Below are positions 1-9,969 of a stretch of DNA of 64,000 bases, one piece after another (the stretch's first letter is position 1; every line of letters begins with the position of its first letter). This stretch comes from Polysphondylium violaceum. Taxonomy: Eukaryota; Evosea; Eumycetozoa; Dictyosteliales; Dictyosteliaceae. Both the position numbers and the translations under genes were made by a program. The stretch covers positions 1 through 64,000 of the forward strand of contig AJWJ01000035.1 of NCBI GenBank assembly GCA_000277445.1. Direction: 5' to 3'. The notes beneath the pieces were generated by a model, which ran no database searches, was not told the DNA's origin, and was given only the letters and a program-made list of their open reading frames with translations.

Positions 1-157
1 TGAATTTGAGAACTTCGGGTTGTAAAAAAAAGGAATCGGAATGGAAAAAAAAAAATATCCAATTTTTGTCATTATTATGTGGATACAGATCATATTTAAC
101 GAGCGAAACTTTTTTTTTCATTGTTCATGCGGGTGGATAAATTTGGTCAAAATTCTG

Positions 158-2800
158 TTAAATTTCCTCCTCTTCTCCATCCTCGTTCAGATGCACATAG
201 TGTGCTTTGTTTTTGTTTTTGGATTTGTGGGATTGTTGAGGGGATACTGGGTTTTTAAGAGAGGGGAGGAGTTCGTGCGTAGAGTCCATATGGTAGGGTT
301 GTTGGACGATGGGTCGGTAGTAGATGAGATGACAGGCCAGAGCGAGGCCGAGGAAGAGGAGTGCCACAATGCAGTTGGCCCGCCATCCACCCCAATTGAG
401 ATATATGTAGCCACATGTGCCGCTGCCCAGGGCACCGCCGATAAAGTAGGAGGCCATGTAGGCGGCGTTGATGCGTGATTTGACTTGATCGATATTTGAT
501 CGGCCAATCATTGACGCTAGGACACTGTCGTTGATTTGTTGATTTGATACATGACACGATTGCACGCCGAGGTCCAGTAAAAAGATACCGACAATCAGGG
601 CAGACAGATGAGAATCAAAGAGGAGCAGGATGAGGAAGCCCAAGCAACAGATCAAGATGTAGGCAATCATCAATCCATTCATACTGAATCGATACGAGAG
701 CTTGCCCGTGATTGGCGAGGATATGAGGCCGGCAATGCCAATCAGTCCAAACAGACCAATCAAGGCACTCGAGTAGCCAAAAGGTTCGCCAGACAATTGA
801 TAGGACAGAGTTGTCCACAGGATACTAAAGCTTCCAAACACCATGCTGCCGATAAAACATGTTCTTCTCAATACCTTTTCCTGAGCCAAGAGATCTTTGA
901 TGGAGCCCAATAGTTTGAGATAGGGCACAGGGTCTTGGCTTCGGGGGGTGTAGGGCAAAAAGTAATAGAGCAACAGCGAGATGATAAACATGGTGCCCGA
1001 CGCAATGAAATACACTACTCTCCAACCAAAGAAATTACAAAGCACCCCAGATATCACACGCGATCCAAGTAGACCAATAAAGAGAGAAGAGGTGAGTATG
1101 CCAAATATACTGGCCCTCTCGCTTGGTGTCGTGAGATCAAGTGCTAGAGGAATGGCTATACTCGGTATGATGGTGGATGCACCAACGATAAAGTGAAATA
1201 TAATCATTTGCACGACATTGGGCGACAGACCAATGCCAATCAATGCTGCTGACGTGATCAATGACAGAGCGAGTGTTAGAGTTTTCTTTGATATGATTTC
1301 ACCGAGAATCGAAATAAACAAGAGACCAAATGCATAGCCAATTTGCACAGACATTGATACTAGCGACATAATAGAGTCTGATACTTGGAATTGAATGCCA
1401 ATGTCATCCAATATCGGTTGAGTGTAATAGAGATTGGATACAGAGAAAAAGATAGATAAAGATAGCAACACCAGTATCTTGTAATTTACTTTTGTACTAT
1501 CCGACGACAGCACAGGTCTTGTGATGGATGACAGTGATTGTGATCTTTCCTGTGGCAATAGTATACCATTGGCACTCAATGGAGAGTGTTGTGGAATAAT
1601 AGATGAAAGTGAAAGAGAGGATGATGAAAATGATCTTTGATTAGTTAAATCAGATGTTGTTGCTGTAACTATTTCAATAGGTGATGTTTGTAATAATGAT
1701 TCATTATCATTATCACTATCATCATTATTTATATTTGCATTTGCAGTTGTTATTGCAGTTGGTGTTACATTGATTGTATTATTACTATTGATATTATTAC
1801 TATTACTATTTTGTACAAATGAATTGGTTGAAAAATGTATTGATACAGATCCATCACCATAACTGCTACCAGGAGTGATTGATGGATTGTTGCTATTGTT
1901 GATATAGCTTTGATTAAATTTATCAGATGGGAAGGTATAATACTTTTCAGCTGAAGATGCTGGTGAATCTATAATATGTTTAAGTTTGCTTGTAAATTGT
2001 TTAAATGGTGACTGTAGATGATGATCATCAATATGATTGTGAGTACCATTGGCTTGTTTCTTTATACCCAGTGCTATATCTTCAAATTCTTCATCATCAT
2101 TGTCGTTGCCATTTGATTCATGAATACCATTGCTGATTGTAGCCAAATTACTATAGTTGTAATATTTACTCGTACTTTTTGATATACTTCCAGATGCCTT
2201 TCGAATATGGAAACTATCTTCGCTGCAAGTTTCATCAGAATCAGAGTTATCTGGTGTTGTGTTATATATATATGGTGGGGGTGGAACTATATCATCCACT
2301 GCCATTAAATCTGATGACGAACCATTTAAATGATTAATATCATCATCATTGTCGTCAACATTGTCTTGCTTGTTGTTATTGTTGTTGTCATTATATTCAT
2401 CATGATTATTTAATTCAATGGATGAGGGTACTCTATTTACAATCATTACTTCTTTTTCATTATATTCGTCTTCCTGTTCTTGTTGCTCTTGTTCTCCTTC
2501 CCCTTGTTCTCGCTCTTTACTACTGTCATCATCATTTATACTGCTATGAACATGATTAAATGATTTTATAGTATCATCATTATTTTCATTTTTAGTTGAA
2601 GCATTATCTACTAATGACTGATAGAGTAATGCTTCTTGTTCCTCTTGTTGTTTGTGGTGTTGTTCGTAGCTATAAACAGGGTCATTTAAAACAATATGAC
2701 TTTCTATATATTGTGTGGTTGGTGTATTATTGTCTTGTATAGATGTTGTTGATGGCGTAGTAGTAGTGGTAGTAGTGGTTGTTGTTGTTTTTTCATGCAT
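158..2800 (-). CDS. Bacterial-type major facilitator superfamily transporter with a long low-complexity N-terminus
   Basis: 880 aa, single exon. Residues 1 to about 430 are low complexity (Thr run after the start Met, Asp/Asn/Ser/Glu stretches) and presumably cytosolic. The rest is a 12-helix MFS carrier. It carries hallmarks of the bacterial multidrug/sugar-efflux-like MFS branch: LYYTQPILDDIG in helix 1, FGWRVVYFIASG, a mid-protein WTTLSYQLSGEPFGYSS, GLFGLIGIAGLISSPITGKL, and a last-third CHVSNQQIN ... AAYMASYFIGGALGSGTCGY. I recognise this pattern from bacterial proteins, not from typical eukaryotic sugar or phosphate MFS carriers. Substrate unknown; plasma membrane or endosome is inferred. 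The start is the first ATG after an AT-rich leader; it lies in frame throughout. Family certain; function not. Confidence 0.85.
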   Translation of the reverse strand: MHEKTTTTTTTTTTTPSTTSIQDNNTPTTQYIESHIVLNDPVYSYEQHHKQQEEQEALLYQSLVDNASTKNENNDDTIKSFNHVHSSINDDDSSKEREQGEGEQEQQEQEDEYNEKEVMIVNRVPSSIELNNHDEYNDNNNNNKQDNVDDNDDDINHLNGSSSDLMAVDDIVPPPPYIYNTTPDNSDSDETCSEDSFHIRKASGSISKSTSKYYNYSNLATISNGIHESNGNDNDDEEFEDIALGIKKQANGTHNHIDDHHLQSPFKQFTSKLKHIIDSPASSAEKYYTFPSDKFNQSYINNSNNPSITPGSSYGDGSVSIHFSTNSFVQNSNSNNINSNNTINVTPTAITTANANINNDDSDNDNESLLQTSPIEIVTATTSDLTNQRSFSSSSLSLSSIIPQHSPLSANGILLPQERSQSLSSITRPVLSSDSTKVNYKILVLLSLSIFFSVSNLYYTQPILDDIGIQFQVSDSIMSLVSMSVQIGYAFGLLFISILGEIISKKTLTLALSLITSAALIGIGLSPNVVQMIIFHFIVGASTIIPSIAIPLALDLTTPSERASIFGILTSSLFIGLLGSRVISGVLCNFFGWRVVYFIASGTMFIISLLLYYFLPYTPRSQDPVPYLKLLGSIKDLLAQEKVLRRTCFIGSMVFGSFSILWTTLSYQLSGEPFGYSSALIGLFGLIGIAGLISSPITGKLSYRFSMNGLMIAYILICCLGFLILLLFDSHLSALIVGIFLLDLGVQSCHVSNQQINDSVLASMIGRSNIDQVKSRINAAYMASYFIGGALGSGTCGYIYLNWGGWRANCIVALLFLGLALACHLIYYRPIVQQPYHMDSTHELLPSLKNPVSPQQSHKSKNKNKAHYVHLNEDGEEEEI

Positions 2801-3069
2801 ATGATTCTGATTTTATTTTATACAAATATACAATATATATAGTATACAGTATATCTATATATAGGATGAAATTTTATGATGGAATCAAATTGAAAATGTT
2901 TTTCTAATTTAATCGTTGACTTGAAGAAACAAGTATATATGATCTACTTAAATACCAAGTAGAGTTCAATATAATGGAATCAAAAGATAATTGTACAATA
3001 TTTAATGGTGAGAGTGGGGGGGATGTGTTTAATGCAAAACAAAAAATAAAATTAAAAAAAAAAAAAAAG

Positions 3070-4065
3070 TTAGCATTGTTTGGAGGAAAAAACACCAGTG
3101 TTGGGAAATGAGTATTTTTTTTTTTTTTTACAAAAATTATTTATTATATTTTTGTATTGATACCATATATAATTGTGATGATGATCATTATGACTTTGAT
3201 CGATAGATGAGTTTGATATATCGATTTCCATATCTTCAATATCTTCAATATTAACACTATTGTCTTTGGTGGTAATCGGCAGACTGTTGACCAATAGTTT
3301 CTTATCTTGAACTTTAATTAAATCAAATAGATCTTGTTCATTTTGATGATCGATGTTGAAATTAAAAATATTGATTTTAGTGGATTTTAATAGTTTGATT
3401 TGAAATCCTTGTTTGGGTAGAAAATGATCTTGATTGCTATTAAAATGACTTAAACTACTGTACACAAATAAATGAATTTTCAATGGTCTTTGAGGATTGA
3501 GAAAGACATCAGGTTGATCAATGATTAGCTTTTTCATAATCTCTCTTGTCAAACTATTGTTATTGATGTTATTGTTCATATTATCATTACTTTTAAATGT
3601 TGGAAAATGAAATAAATATAATTCTTTTATATTGAAAATAGATGTTCCTAATGAAAAGGCTATAACCTTTTTACAACTACCATTTCTACTATAATCATTG
3701 CTATTTTCATCATCATCATCATCGTCATCATCACCATCATCTATAAATACTTGATCAAGTGATTGAAATAGTTGGTAAATACTCTCGACATATCTTTTCA
3801 ATTTAAATGGAATTGGTTTCTTTCTAATCGCAGTCATTGTCTCTTGACTATTACTATTATTGTTATCATCATCACTATTATAATATGAATTATATTGTCT
3901 AACCAAATCATCAAAAGGTTGTTTTATCTGATTCCTAGAGTATAGTATAAATTTTATTAAATCTATAACAACCTTTTTTGCAAATTGGGCATTTCTAATT
4001 TGTTGACTAAATGTACTATTGGCCTGTAAACAGTCCCTAAAATCTATAATAAATGGGGCATTCAT
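3070..4065 (-). CDS. p31comet / MAD2L1-binding protein homologue
   Basis: 331 aa, single exon. An in-frame ATG 41 codons upstream exists, but that leader is Phe-rich AT-coded sequence, so I start at MNAPFIIDF. Similarity to MAD2L1BP is patchy but ordered: the alpha-A region VVIDLIKFILYSRNQI (about residues 32-47; human has an LLKHIMYQRQQL pattern), a beta strand VIAFSLGTSIFNIKELYLF in mid-protein (human ILLGGNALSPKEFYEL), and the C-terminal NYIWYQYKN (about 298; human DYIWFQAPV). Family knowledge: p31comet is a HORMA-fold adaptor that presents closed MAD2 to the TRIP13 ATPase, silencing the spindle checkpoint. Asp and Asn runs are inserted between conserved blocks. The last ~20 residues are read through a T-run and may be unreliable. 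No MAD2 or TRIP13 is in this window. Confidence 0.7.
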   Translation of the reverse strand: MNAPFIIDFRDCLQANSTFSQQIRNAQFAKKVVIDLIKFILYSRNQIKQPFDDLVRQYNSYYNSDDDNNNSNSQETMTAIRKKPIPFKLKRYVESIYQLFQSLDQVFIDDGDDDDDDDDENSNDYSRNGSCKKVIAFSLGTSIFNIKELYLFHFPTFKSNDNMNNNINNNSLTREIMKKLIIDQPDVFLNPQRPLKIHLFVYSSLSHFNSNQDHFLPKQGFQIKLLKSTKINIFNFNIDHQNEQDLFDLIKVQDKKLLVNSLPITTKDNSVNIEDIEDMEIDISNSSIDQSHNDHHHNYIWYQYKNIINNFCKKKKKYSFPNTGVFSSKQC

Positions 4066-4339
4066 TATGTTATATCTGTATGTATCTATATTATCAAAGA
4101 AAAGAGAGATAGCAAAAATAAAATAAAAATTACAAAAAAAATCAAAAATAGATGTGTCAAAAAAGGAGGGAAAATAGCAATGATACAACTCGATTTGATG
4201 ATGATGTTGATCATCATTGATACAAATACAACAAACTTAATACATCATATGATCCTATAATAACATTATTGTAAATCTGCATCGCATTGTTTGATTGCTG
4301 TTATTATTATATATTAATCTGTTCTTTTTTACACTTTAT

Positions 4340-4726
4340 TTACATCCTCTTTGGTTGTGCTGAAATATATAAAACTATAATAATGAATGATATATTAGTA
4401 ATTAGAGTATGGTATGTGTGCGTGTGTGTGTGTGCAACCACTATCATCGACTACTCATATGTAGTGTGAGATGTAATGATCAATAATAGATATATACCAT
4501 TATTTCCTCTTAAAAAGCAATCACCATATTTAGTTTTTAATTGACCATTTAAATATTCTTCGGTTTGTTCCATTACAATATTCATATTACCATCTACAAC
4601 TTCGAGAATTCCTCTATATTCAACACCATTATTCAATTTTACAACGACTGGTCTACCTATACACATTTTAAAGAAATTGAATTGAGCATTACTATTTGAT
4701 GCTCCTGGAGCTGTTTGTGTTGACAT
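4340..4726 (-). CDS. lsm6: U6 snRNA-associated Sm-like protein LSm6
   Basis: 87 aa from two exons: 4498-4726 and 4340-4374, intron 4375-4497 (GTATAT...TTATAG). Without the splice the frame runs into an unrelated tail. With it the C-terminus becomes RGNNVLYISAQPKRM, closely matching human LSm6 (RGNNVLYISTQKRRM). Sm1 motif: IGRPVVVKLNNGVEYRGIL followed by DGNMNIVMEQTEEY; Sm2: KYGDCFLRGNNVLYIS. LSm6 is in both the nuclear LSm2-8 ring (U6 snRNA 3' end) and the cytoplasmic LSm1-7 ring (mRNA decapping). The intron contains a short CA/GT microsatellite (about 4410-4432). Assignment is secure; the 35-nt last exon is easily missed. Confidence 0.93.
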
Positions 4727-5182
4727 TTGTATATATATTGATATTTAAAAAGATTAATCAATTGTTATTTATGATTTCAAAAAAAAAGATGAGATCACAA
4801 AAAAATGAACAAAAAAAAAAAAAAAAAAAAAAAAAAAACTTTAACAATGTTCTTGGTACTTTTTATGGAAAGGTTCTTGATCCTTTTGCCATGGCCATAA
4901 TACAAATGTTCTTCTATAATAAAATCTTTGGTTAAATCAATATTTTTCAAAAGATAGATCAACATCTGTGGTACTAGTATTTTGCCTTTAGAGGTACATA
5001 AATAAATCAAATGTATTAACTTGGGAGCGTAGATTTTAACCATAAAAATACATTTGGAAAATAAATGATTAATTATTATATTATTTATTTACTATATTAC
5101 TATTTTATCAATTCTTTATAATTACTTCTAATTATTATTACTATCACATGTTATTAGTGAACATATTATTATTATATTACTA
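4727..5182. other. Gene-poor spacer with an A28 run and one weak reading frame
   Basis: Upstream side of lsm6 and downstream side of mcu. It holds an uninterrupted A run at 4811-4838. A minus-strand frame at 4795-5043 (82 codons, starting MVKIYAPKLIHLIYL) runs into that homopolymer as a Phe run. Its first ~60 residues look protein-like but match nothing I recognise. It may be a decayed fragment or chance; I do not call it a gene. Confidence 0.4.
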
Positions 5183-6217
5183 TTATTTATTAAAATTGAA
5201 TTCCAAATCAGCAGAGGAATAATTTGCAGCACTTTCTAAGCCTTCAACTTCTTTTTCTCTTTTTTCTATGAGATTTTTAATACGAGTATATTCTTCAAGT
5301 GGGAAATCATATTTTTTCATGAGTTTACTTTGTCTCTTTGTGAATAATCTATTGTTGAGTGCTTCATAAGAGAATTCAGTTTTGGTGATGGTGAAATAAG
5401 TGTATCCAATGAGGACAGTGGCAAATGTTAAAAAGTATGAAACTGGTTCAATAATATCCCATGAGAGATCCCACCAAGTGAGACGACCCAAAGCAGCTGC
5501 TTGAATGAAACAGTAACCTAAACCACTATAAATAATAATAGTAGCTCTTCTGTGTGCTTTGGCATCGATGATTTGTTTTTTTTCTTCCAATGGTTTAATA
5601 GTTTGTTTTAAAGTTGCAATTTCATTCTTTTTGGCTTCAATTAATTTATCTAATCCAACACCTTTATTTTCAAGATCTAAAATACTATAATGTAGTGGTA
5701 AAAGATAAATTTGTTAATACATACATCATACATTAGGTTAATTCAAATTAAAATACTTACTGATATAATGATTGATAAATGTGACCTGGTTTAATGAATA
5801 CAGTTGATTGAAGATCTTTACTTGAACTAGTTGGGAGATAAATAATGGATCCAGTTTGAGAAAGAGCGCTTGATAATGATTGTACTTCATTTTCTGGAAT
5901 TCCAAATTCTGTACAGATTGATTTAAACTCAGTGACTGGAATTTTATTTCTTGGATCTAAATTTAATCTTTCTTGAAGTTTAACAACTTTACCTTGTTTA
6001 AGAATAGTTTGTAATTCATTTGAAAGATCTATATTGTTGTTTGTTTGTTAGATTAATGATAATCATTATTCAACAAAAACAAACAAAAATACATACTTTG
6101 ATTTGTTGAGAACATTTTTTTATTAGAGCTTAAAAATCCAGTTTGAGAAGCTCCAACTCTAGACACATTGAATGGCATAGTAGCCATTCTAAGGGTACCT
6201 CTATATAATACATTCAT
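5183..6217 (-). CDS. mcu: Mitochondrial calcium uniporter (MCU) pore subunit
   Basis: 296 aa from three exons: 6097-6217, 5761-6028, 5183-5684; all introns GT/AG and all phases agree. The first ~40 residues (MNVLYRGTLRMATMPFNVSR) are Arg/Ser-rich without acids, a matrix-targeting sequence. Residues ~41-130 form the soluble N-terminal domain, then a coiled coil (DKLIEAKKNEIATLKQ). TM1 is about 177-194, the selectivity-filter loop LTWWDLSWDIIEP about 198-209, TM2 follows, then a C-terminal coiled coil. The animal filter is WDIMEP; here the Met is Ile, with the Ca-binding Asp and Glu kept. Inner mitochondrial membrane Ca2+ channel. Published work shows Dictyostelium MCU works in yeast without an EMRE partner. 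Very confident. Confidence 0.95.
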
Positions 6218-6801
6218 TTTATTTTATTTTTAATATTCGCCTATAGTACAACAACAATAAATATAGATTGATTAGATAGTTGAAAAAATTTTTTAAAAAA
6301 AAAGAGATTTTTTAGATGATCAAAAAAGTCGCAAAAAAAAAAAATAAGAAAAAAAATGAAAAAAGATTTTTATCAAAAAATGGGTTTTTTCTGTGAAGCA
6401 CCATCACAAAAGAGTGATAAACGTTTTTAAGATATGAATTCTCATTAGTATCATACACACAAAATATAAATATATTATTATGTAAAAACTAAAATCGTAA
6501 AGTTATTTATTATTGAGGGGTAAAAAGGGAGAATAAATAAAAAAAACATTGGATTTTTCCTTTCATCTATATAAATATATATTATTTTTGTTGTCATCTT
6601 CCTTCTTTTCTTTCTTTTTTTTTTTTTCTTTTTTTGTTAAATAAATTTAATTTTCTCTATCTATCCATCGTAAACATACACACCAGTATTATTATTATTA
6701 TTATTATTATTGTTATTGTTATTTGTTTTTATATTTTTTTTTTTTGAGGGTTTTTGGAATAAAAAATACACACACTACTAGAATCAATCCAATCAAAATA
6801 A
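6218..6801. other. Intergenic: mcu promoter side and svkA 3' flank
   Basis: About 580 bp of AT-rich sequence with T/A homopolymers and an ATT trinucleotide tract near 6688-6710. No open frame or RNA structure stands out. Both neighbours are on the minus strand, so this should carry the mcu promoter and the svkA polyadenylation region. Confidence 0.6.
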
Positions 6802-8734
6802 TTATTTTCTGAGTGTTTCAAAGATTTGAGCAATCAATTGATGAGTGATACCTGGTTTGGCTCTTTCTGCATTATCAAAGGCCATCTTTAATTGAGCCAA
6901 AGCACTGATGACATTTTCATCTTGAGTGTTGTGTAACAATTTAGAGAGGACGGGGTAAATGAGTGAAGTGAGGGCAGAGGCTCTGGGGGCTCCGTTGACA
7001 GGGTTGGCTGGATTTGCACCATTTGGAGTGGTGGCAGCAACGGCATTGTTGGCTGCAGGGGCTGGTGTAGTGCCTGCACTATTGGATGATGATCTTGGTT
7101 TGGTTTCAGTGGTGGCGGCTGGAGTGGTGGCAGTGGTGGTGGTTGATGGTTTTGTTACAGTGGTGGTAGTGGTAGTTACAGGAGCAGTTTTGGTTGGGGT
7201 GGAGGGAGTGGCGGATGGTGATACAATTGGATCTTTAGAGAGTGTGACTGTGGTGTTTGGTTTGGTGGCGGTGGAAGGTGGTGTTACAACGGGTTCTTTG
7301 GCAGCGACGGGAGTGACAGCTGGTTTGGGTGCTGGTGACTTTTGCTTAATGGTTGGGAATTCCCAGCCATCGTCTTCTTCGTTGCCTTTGCCGTCTTTAT
7401 CTAAATCCTCTTCATTGTCATCCATTGAATTTCCATTTGCTTGTAACCATCTTTGTCTTCTTTCAATGAGATCAGTGAGACAACTGGTTTTCTTTGCAGC
7501 TTTGATAAACTTGTGTTTTAAAAGATCTTTGGCTGTTGGTCTTTGGTTTGGATCCTTATTTAGACAAAGAGCACAAAATTCTTTAAATCCTTTACTAAAG
7601 TTACCTTCGAGTGTAGGTGGTGGATCTTTTGGAATTAAAAACAAAGCTCTCATTGGATGTAAATCTGCTCTGGGTGGTTCTCCCTTTGCCATTTCAAGTG
7701 CTGTAATACCCATACTCCAAATATCTGCTTTAGAATCATAGCCAGTTTGTTTAATAACTTCCTATTAAATTGGTAGTAGGTATTATATGATTAATATTAA
7801 ATGATATGATATGGGATTGATAATGATATAGATATATGTATACATACAGGTGCCATCCAAAATGGAGTACCAACAAAAGTATTTCTTTTAGTCATTTGAT
7901 CAGTTAATTGACCACTGACACCAAAATCTGCCAATTTAACATCACCATTTGCTGAAAGTAAAATATTTGCAGCTTTAATATCTCTATGAATCTTTCCTTC
8001 TGAATGTAAATATTCAAGACCTTTTAAGAGTTCTCTTAAAATAATTGCTATATATCCTTCATCAAATGGTCCTGGTTTCATCTATAGTGTATTGTTATAT
8101 TATTATTATTATTATTATTGTTATTAAAAATTAGAAATTTGTTGAACGAAAAGTAGTAACTAATAATAAACAACACATACTAAATCTAAAACTGATCCAC
8201 CTGCTAAAAATTCCATAATAATCCATAGTTTAGAACCCTTTAAAAATGAACCAAAGTATTTTGTTACAAAAGCACTCTCACATTGTGAAAGTACATTAAT
8301 TTCTTGTTGAATATCTTCAATTTCATCTTCAGCATCCTCTAAATCAATAATTTTAATAGCTATAGTTTCATTGGTCTTTTTATTAATTCTATTATTATTG
8401 TTGTTGAGTGTGTTTGTATTATGGTTATCGGTATTAGAAAAAAGATATTTATTTTTTAAAAATGTATGTGTATGTGTGAATAGGTGTATCATATCACATA
8501 TCTCTGTGAGTATGTCTGTCATTCATGTATCCTCGAGCACATGTAGTGGCTACATGCTGTTAAAATGCACACAACATCTTCTATCACATACATATACACA
8601 CTTAAATCAATATATCACGATAAACAAACAAACAAACACTAAACTTACCCTTTAAAAACCTCACCAAAGGAACCTTTGCCAATCTTTTCTTGTTTTATAT
8701 ACAACTCTTCTGGATCTCCTTTCTTACTTGCCAT
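6802..8734 (-). CDS. svkA: Severin kinase, STE20/GCK-III family protein kinase
   Basis: 495 aa from four exons: 8649-8734, 8181-8388, 7848-8081, 6802-7761. Starts [19 protein letters not shown]. Complete kinase domain: Gly loop [12 protein letters not shown] (18-29), Lys in [20 protein letters not shown] (about 130), DFGVSGQLT (about 150), GTPFWMAPE split by the third intron, and [25 protein letters not shown] typical of MST3/MST4/Sok1 kinases. After the kinase comes an acidic linker, a long Thr/Pro/Ala-rich region, and a C-terminal helical segment of about 60 residues. Family knowledge: severin kinase phosphorylates the actin-severing protein severin in Dictyostelium and affects cytokinesis and Golgi organisation. 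Near-identical in the catalytic core to my memory of the D. discoideum protein. Confidence 0.95.
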
Positions 8735-9969
8735 TGCTATATTGCTGTTTTAATATTTTGTGATGAGAGAGAAATAAAAAAGTAAGGAAGGAAAAAAAAA
8801 AAAAAAAAAAAAAAAGTTGGTTGGGGTCAAAAAAAAAGAAAAAATAATTTAAAAAAAATAACAACTCCCTGATGGTGTGAAACACACAGTATCCAAGAAT
8901 ATTTGTTTAGATACCTTTTTGATTTATACTAAAGTAAATGTTTCGAGTAGAAGTAGAGTGTGTAGCGATGTAAATTATAATTGACTGTGATCGTATGCTT
9001 TTATTAGTCAACAATCCAAATCAGAGAATAAATAAAATAAATAATAATAACAATAATTTCACTTGAAAATTGTTTTAAAATAATGTAGAAACCTGTGGAT
9101 GGATGAGACCGACTCACATTGATATAAAAATCATTATCAATATCCCACTTAGAAAAAAAAAAAAAAAAAAGAAAAAGATAAGAGAAAAAGAGAGTGGTGT
9201 GTGTGTGTGTGTCAGTGTTGTGATTGGGTATAGTTTATTTGATATGATACAATCACGAAAAAGGTTTATTTTTAGACACCCACAAAAAAACGCCATCTAC
9301 ACCACATGCATACAAAAACCTTTATTTGTAAATCATTATTTATAGATGATTTTTATTTCTTTCACAAATAAAAGTTATGTATTCTAGTAAATCCTGTACA
9401 TTTACTATCTTTTCCCCTCCTCACTTATCTATCTCTCCATTTTGATCAACAACGTGACAAAATTGGACCATTTTTTTTAAATTTTTTTTGAATTTTTTTT
9501 GAATTTTTTTTGAATTTTTTCAGGTGGGATATTTTCTTTTATTTCTCACCCCCGAACAGAGAAAAAAAGAAAGATACAAGTTTTAATGATGAAATAGGAA
9601 TATTTTCACACACATATACCAAGATGATGAATAATTTAGGTATTCTATTGTAAATAACCTAAATTCGGATATAGTACCAGAGAAAAGAGAAATTTCCATC
9701 AAAACTATTTTTTTTTATCTTGATAGGAATGATGCTTATTTGAATTGGAAGAAAAAAAAAAAAATATCTGAAATGCATTGTTGAATAATTAAATTTCTAT
9801 TTTTTTTTAAAATTTTTTTATTTTTCATCATCATCTGAATTGGATATAAAGAGTGGTTTTGTGATTATTATTTTATTCCTAAACTCACCCCACCATCATC
9901 ATCACCAAATAAATATATTTTTATATTTCTAATTTTTCATTTTTTATATATCTCACGCACAATTACAAT
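8735..9969. promoter_or_regulatory. Divergent promoter region between svkA and uricase
   Basis: 1235 bp without a credible gene. It contains an A24 run (8792-8815), a run of TTTTTTTTGAA 11-mers (9471-9520, listed separately), and a perfect 9-bp inverted repeat at 9633-9665 about 300 bp before the uricase start. Presumably holds both promoters; no factor site can be named from sequence alone. Confidence 0.6.
9471..9520. repeat. Short tandem array of an 11-mer T-rich unit
   Basis: One TTTTTTTTAAA unit followed by three TTTTTTTTGAA units and a partial copy. A likely slippage product; 450 bp upstream of uricase. Confidence 0.85.

Noticed and set aside
4410-4432. GT/CA microsatellite as a possible Z-DNA or regulatory site
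   Set aside because: It is short and lies inside the lsm6 intron; ordinary microsatellite.
6959-7741. 260-codon plus-strand frame antisense to svkA
   Set aside because: Val/Gly/Ala-rich mirror of the Thr/Pro/Ala-coding repeats of the kinase linker; no motif, and the sense strand is clearly coding.
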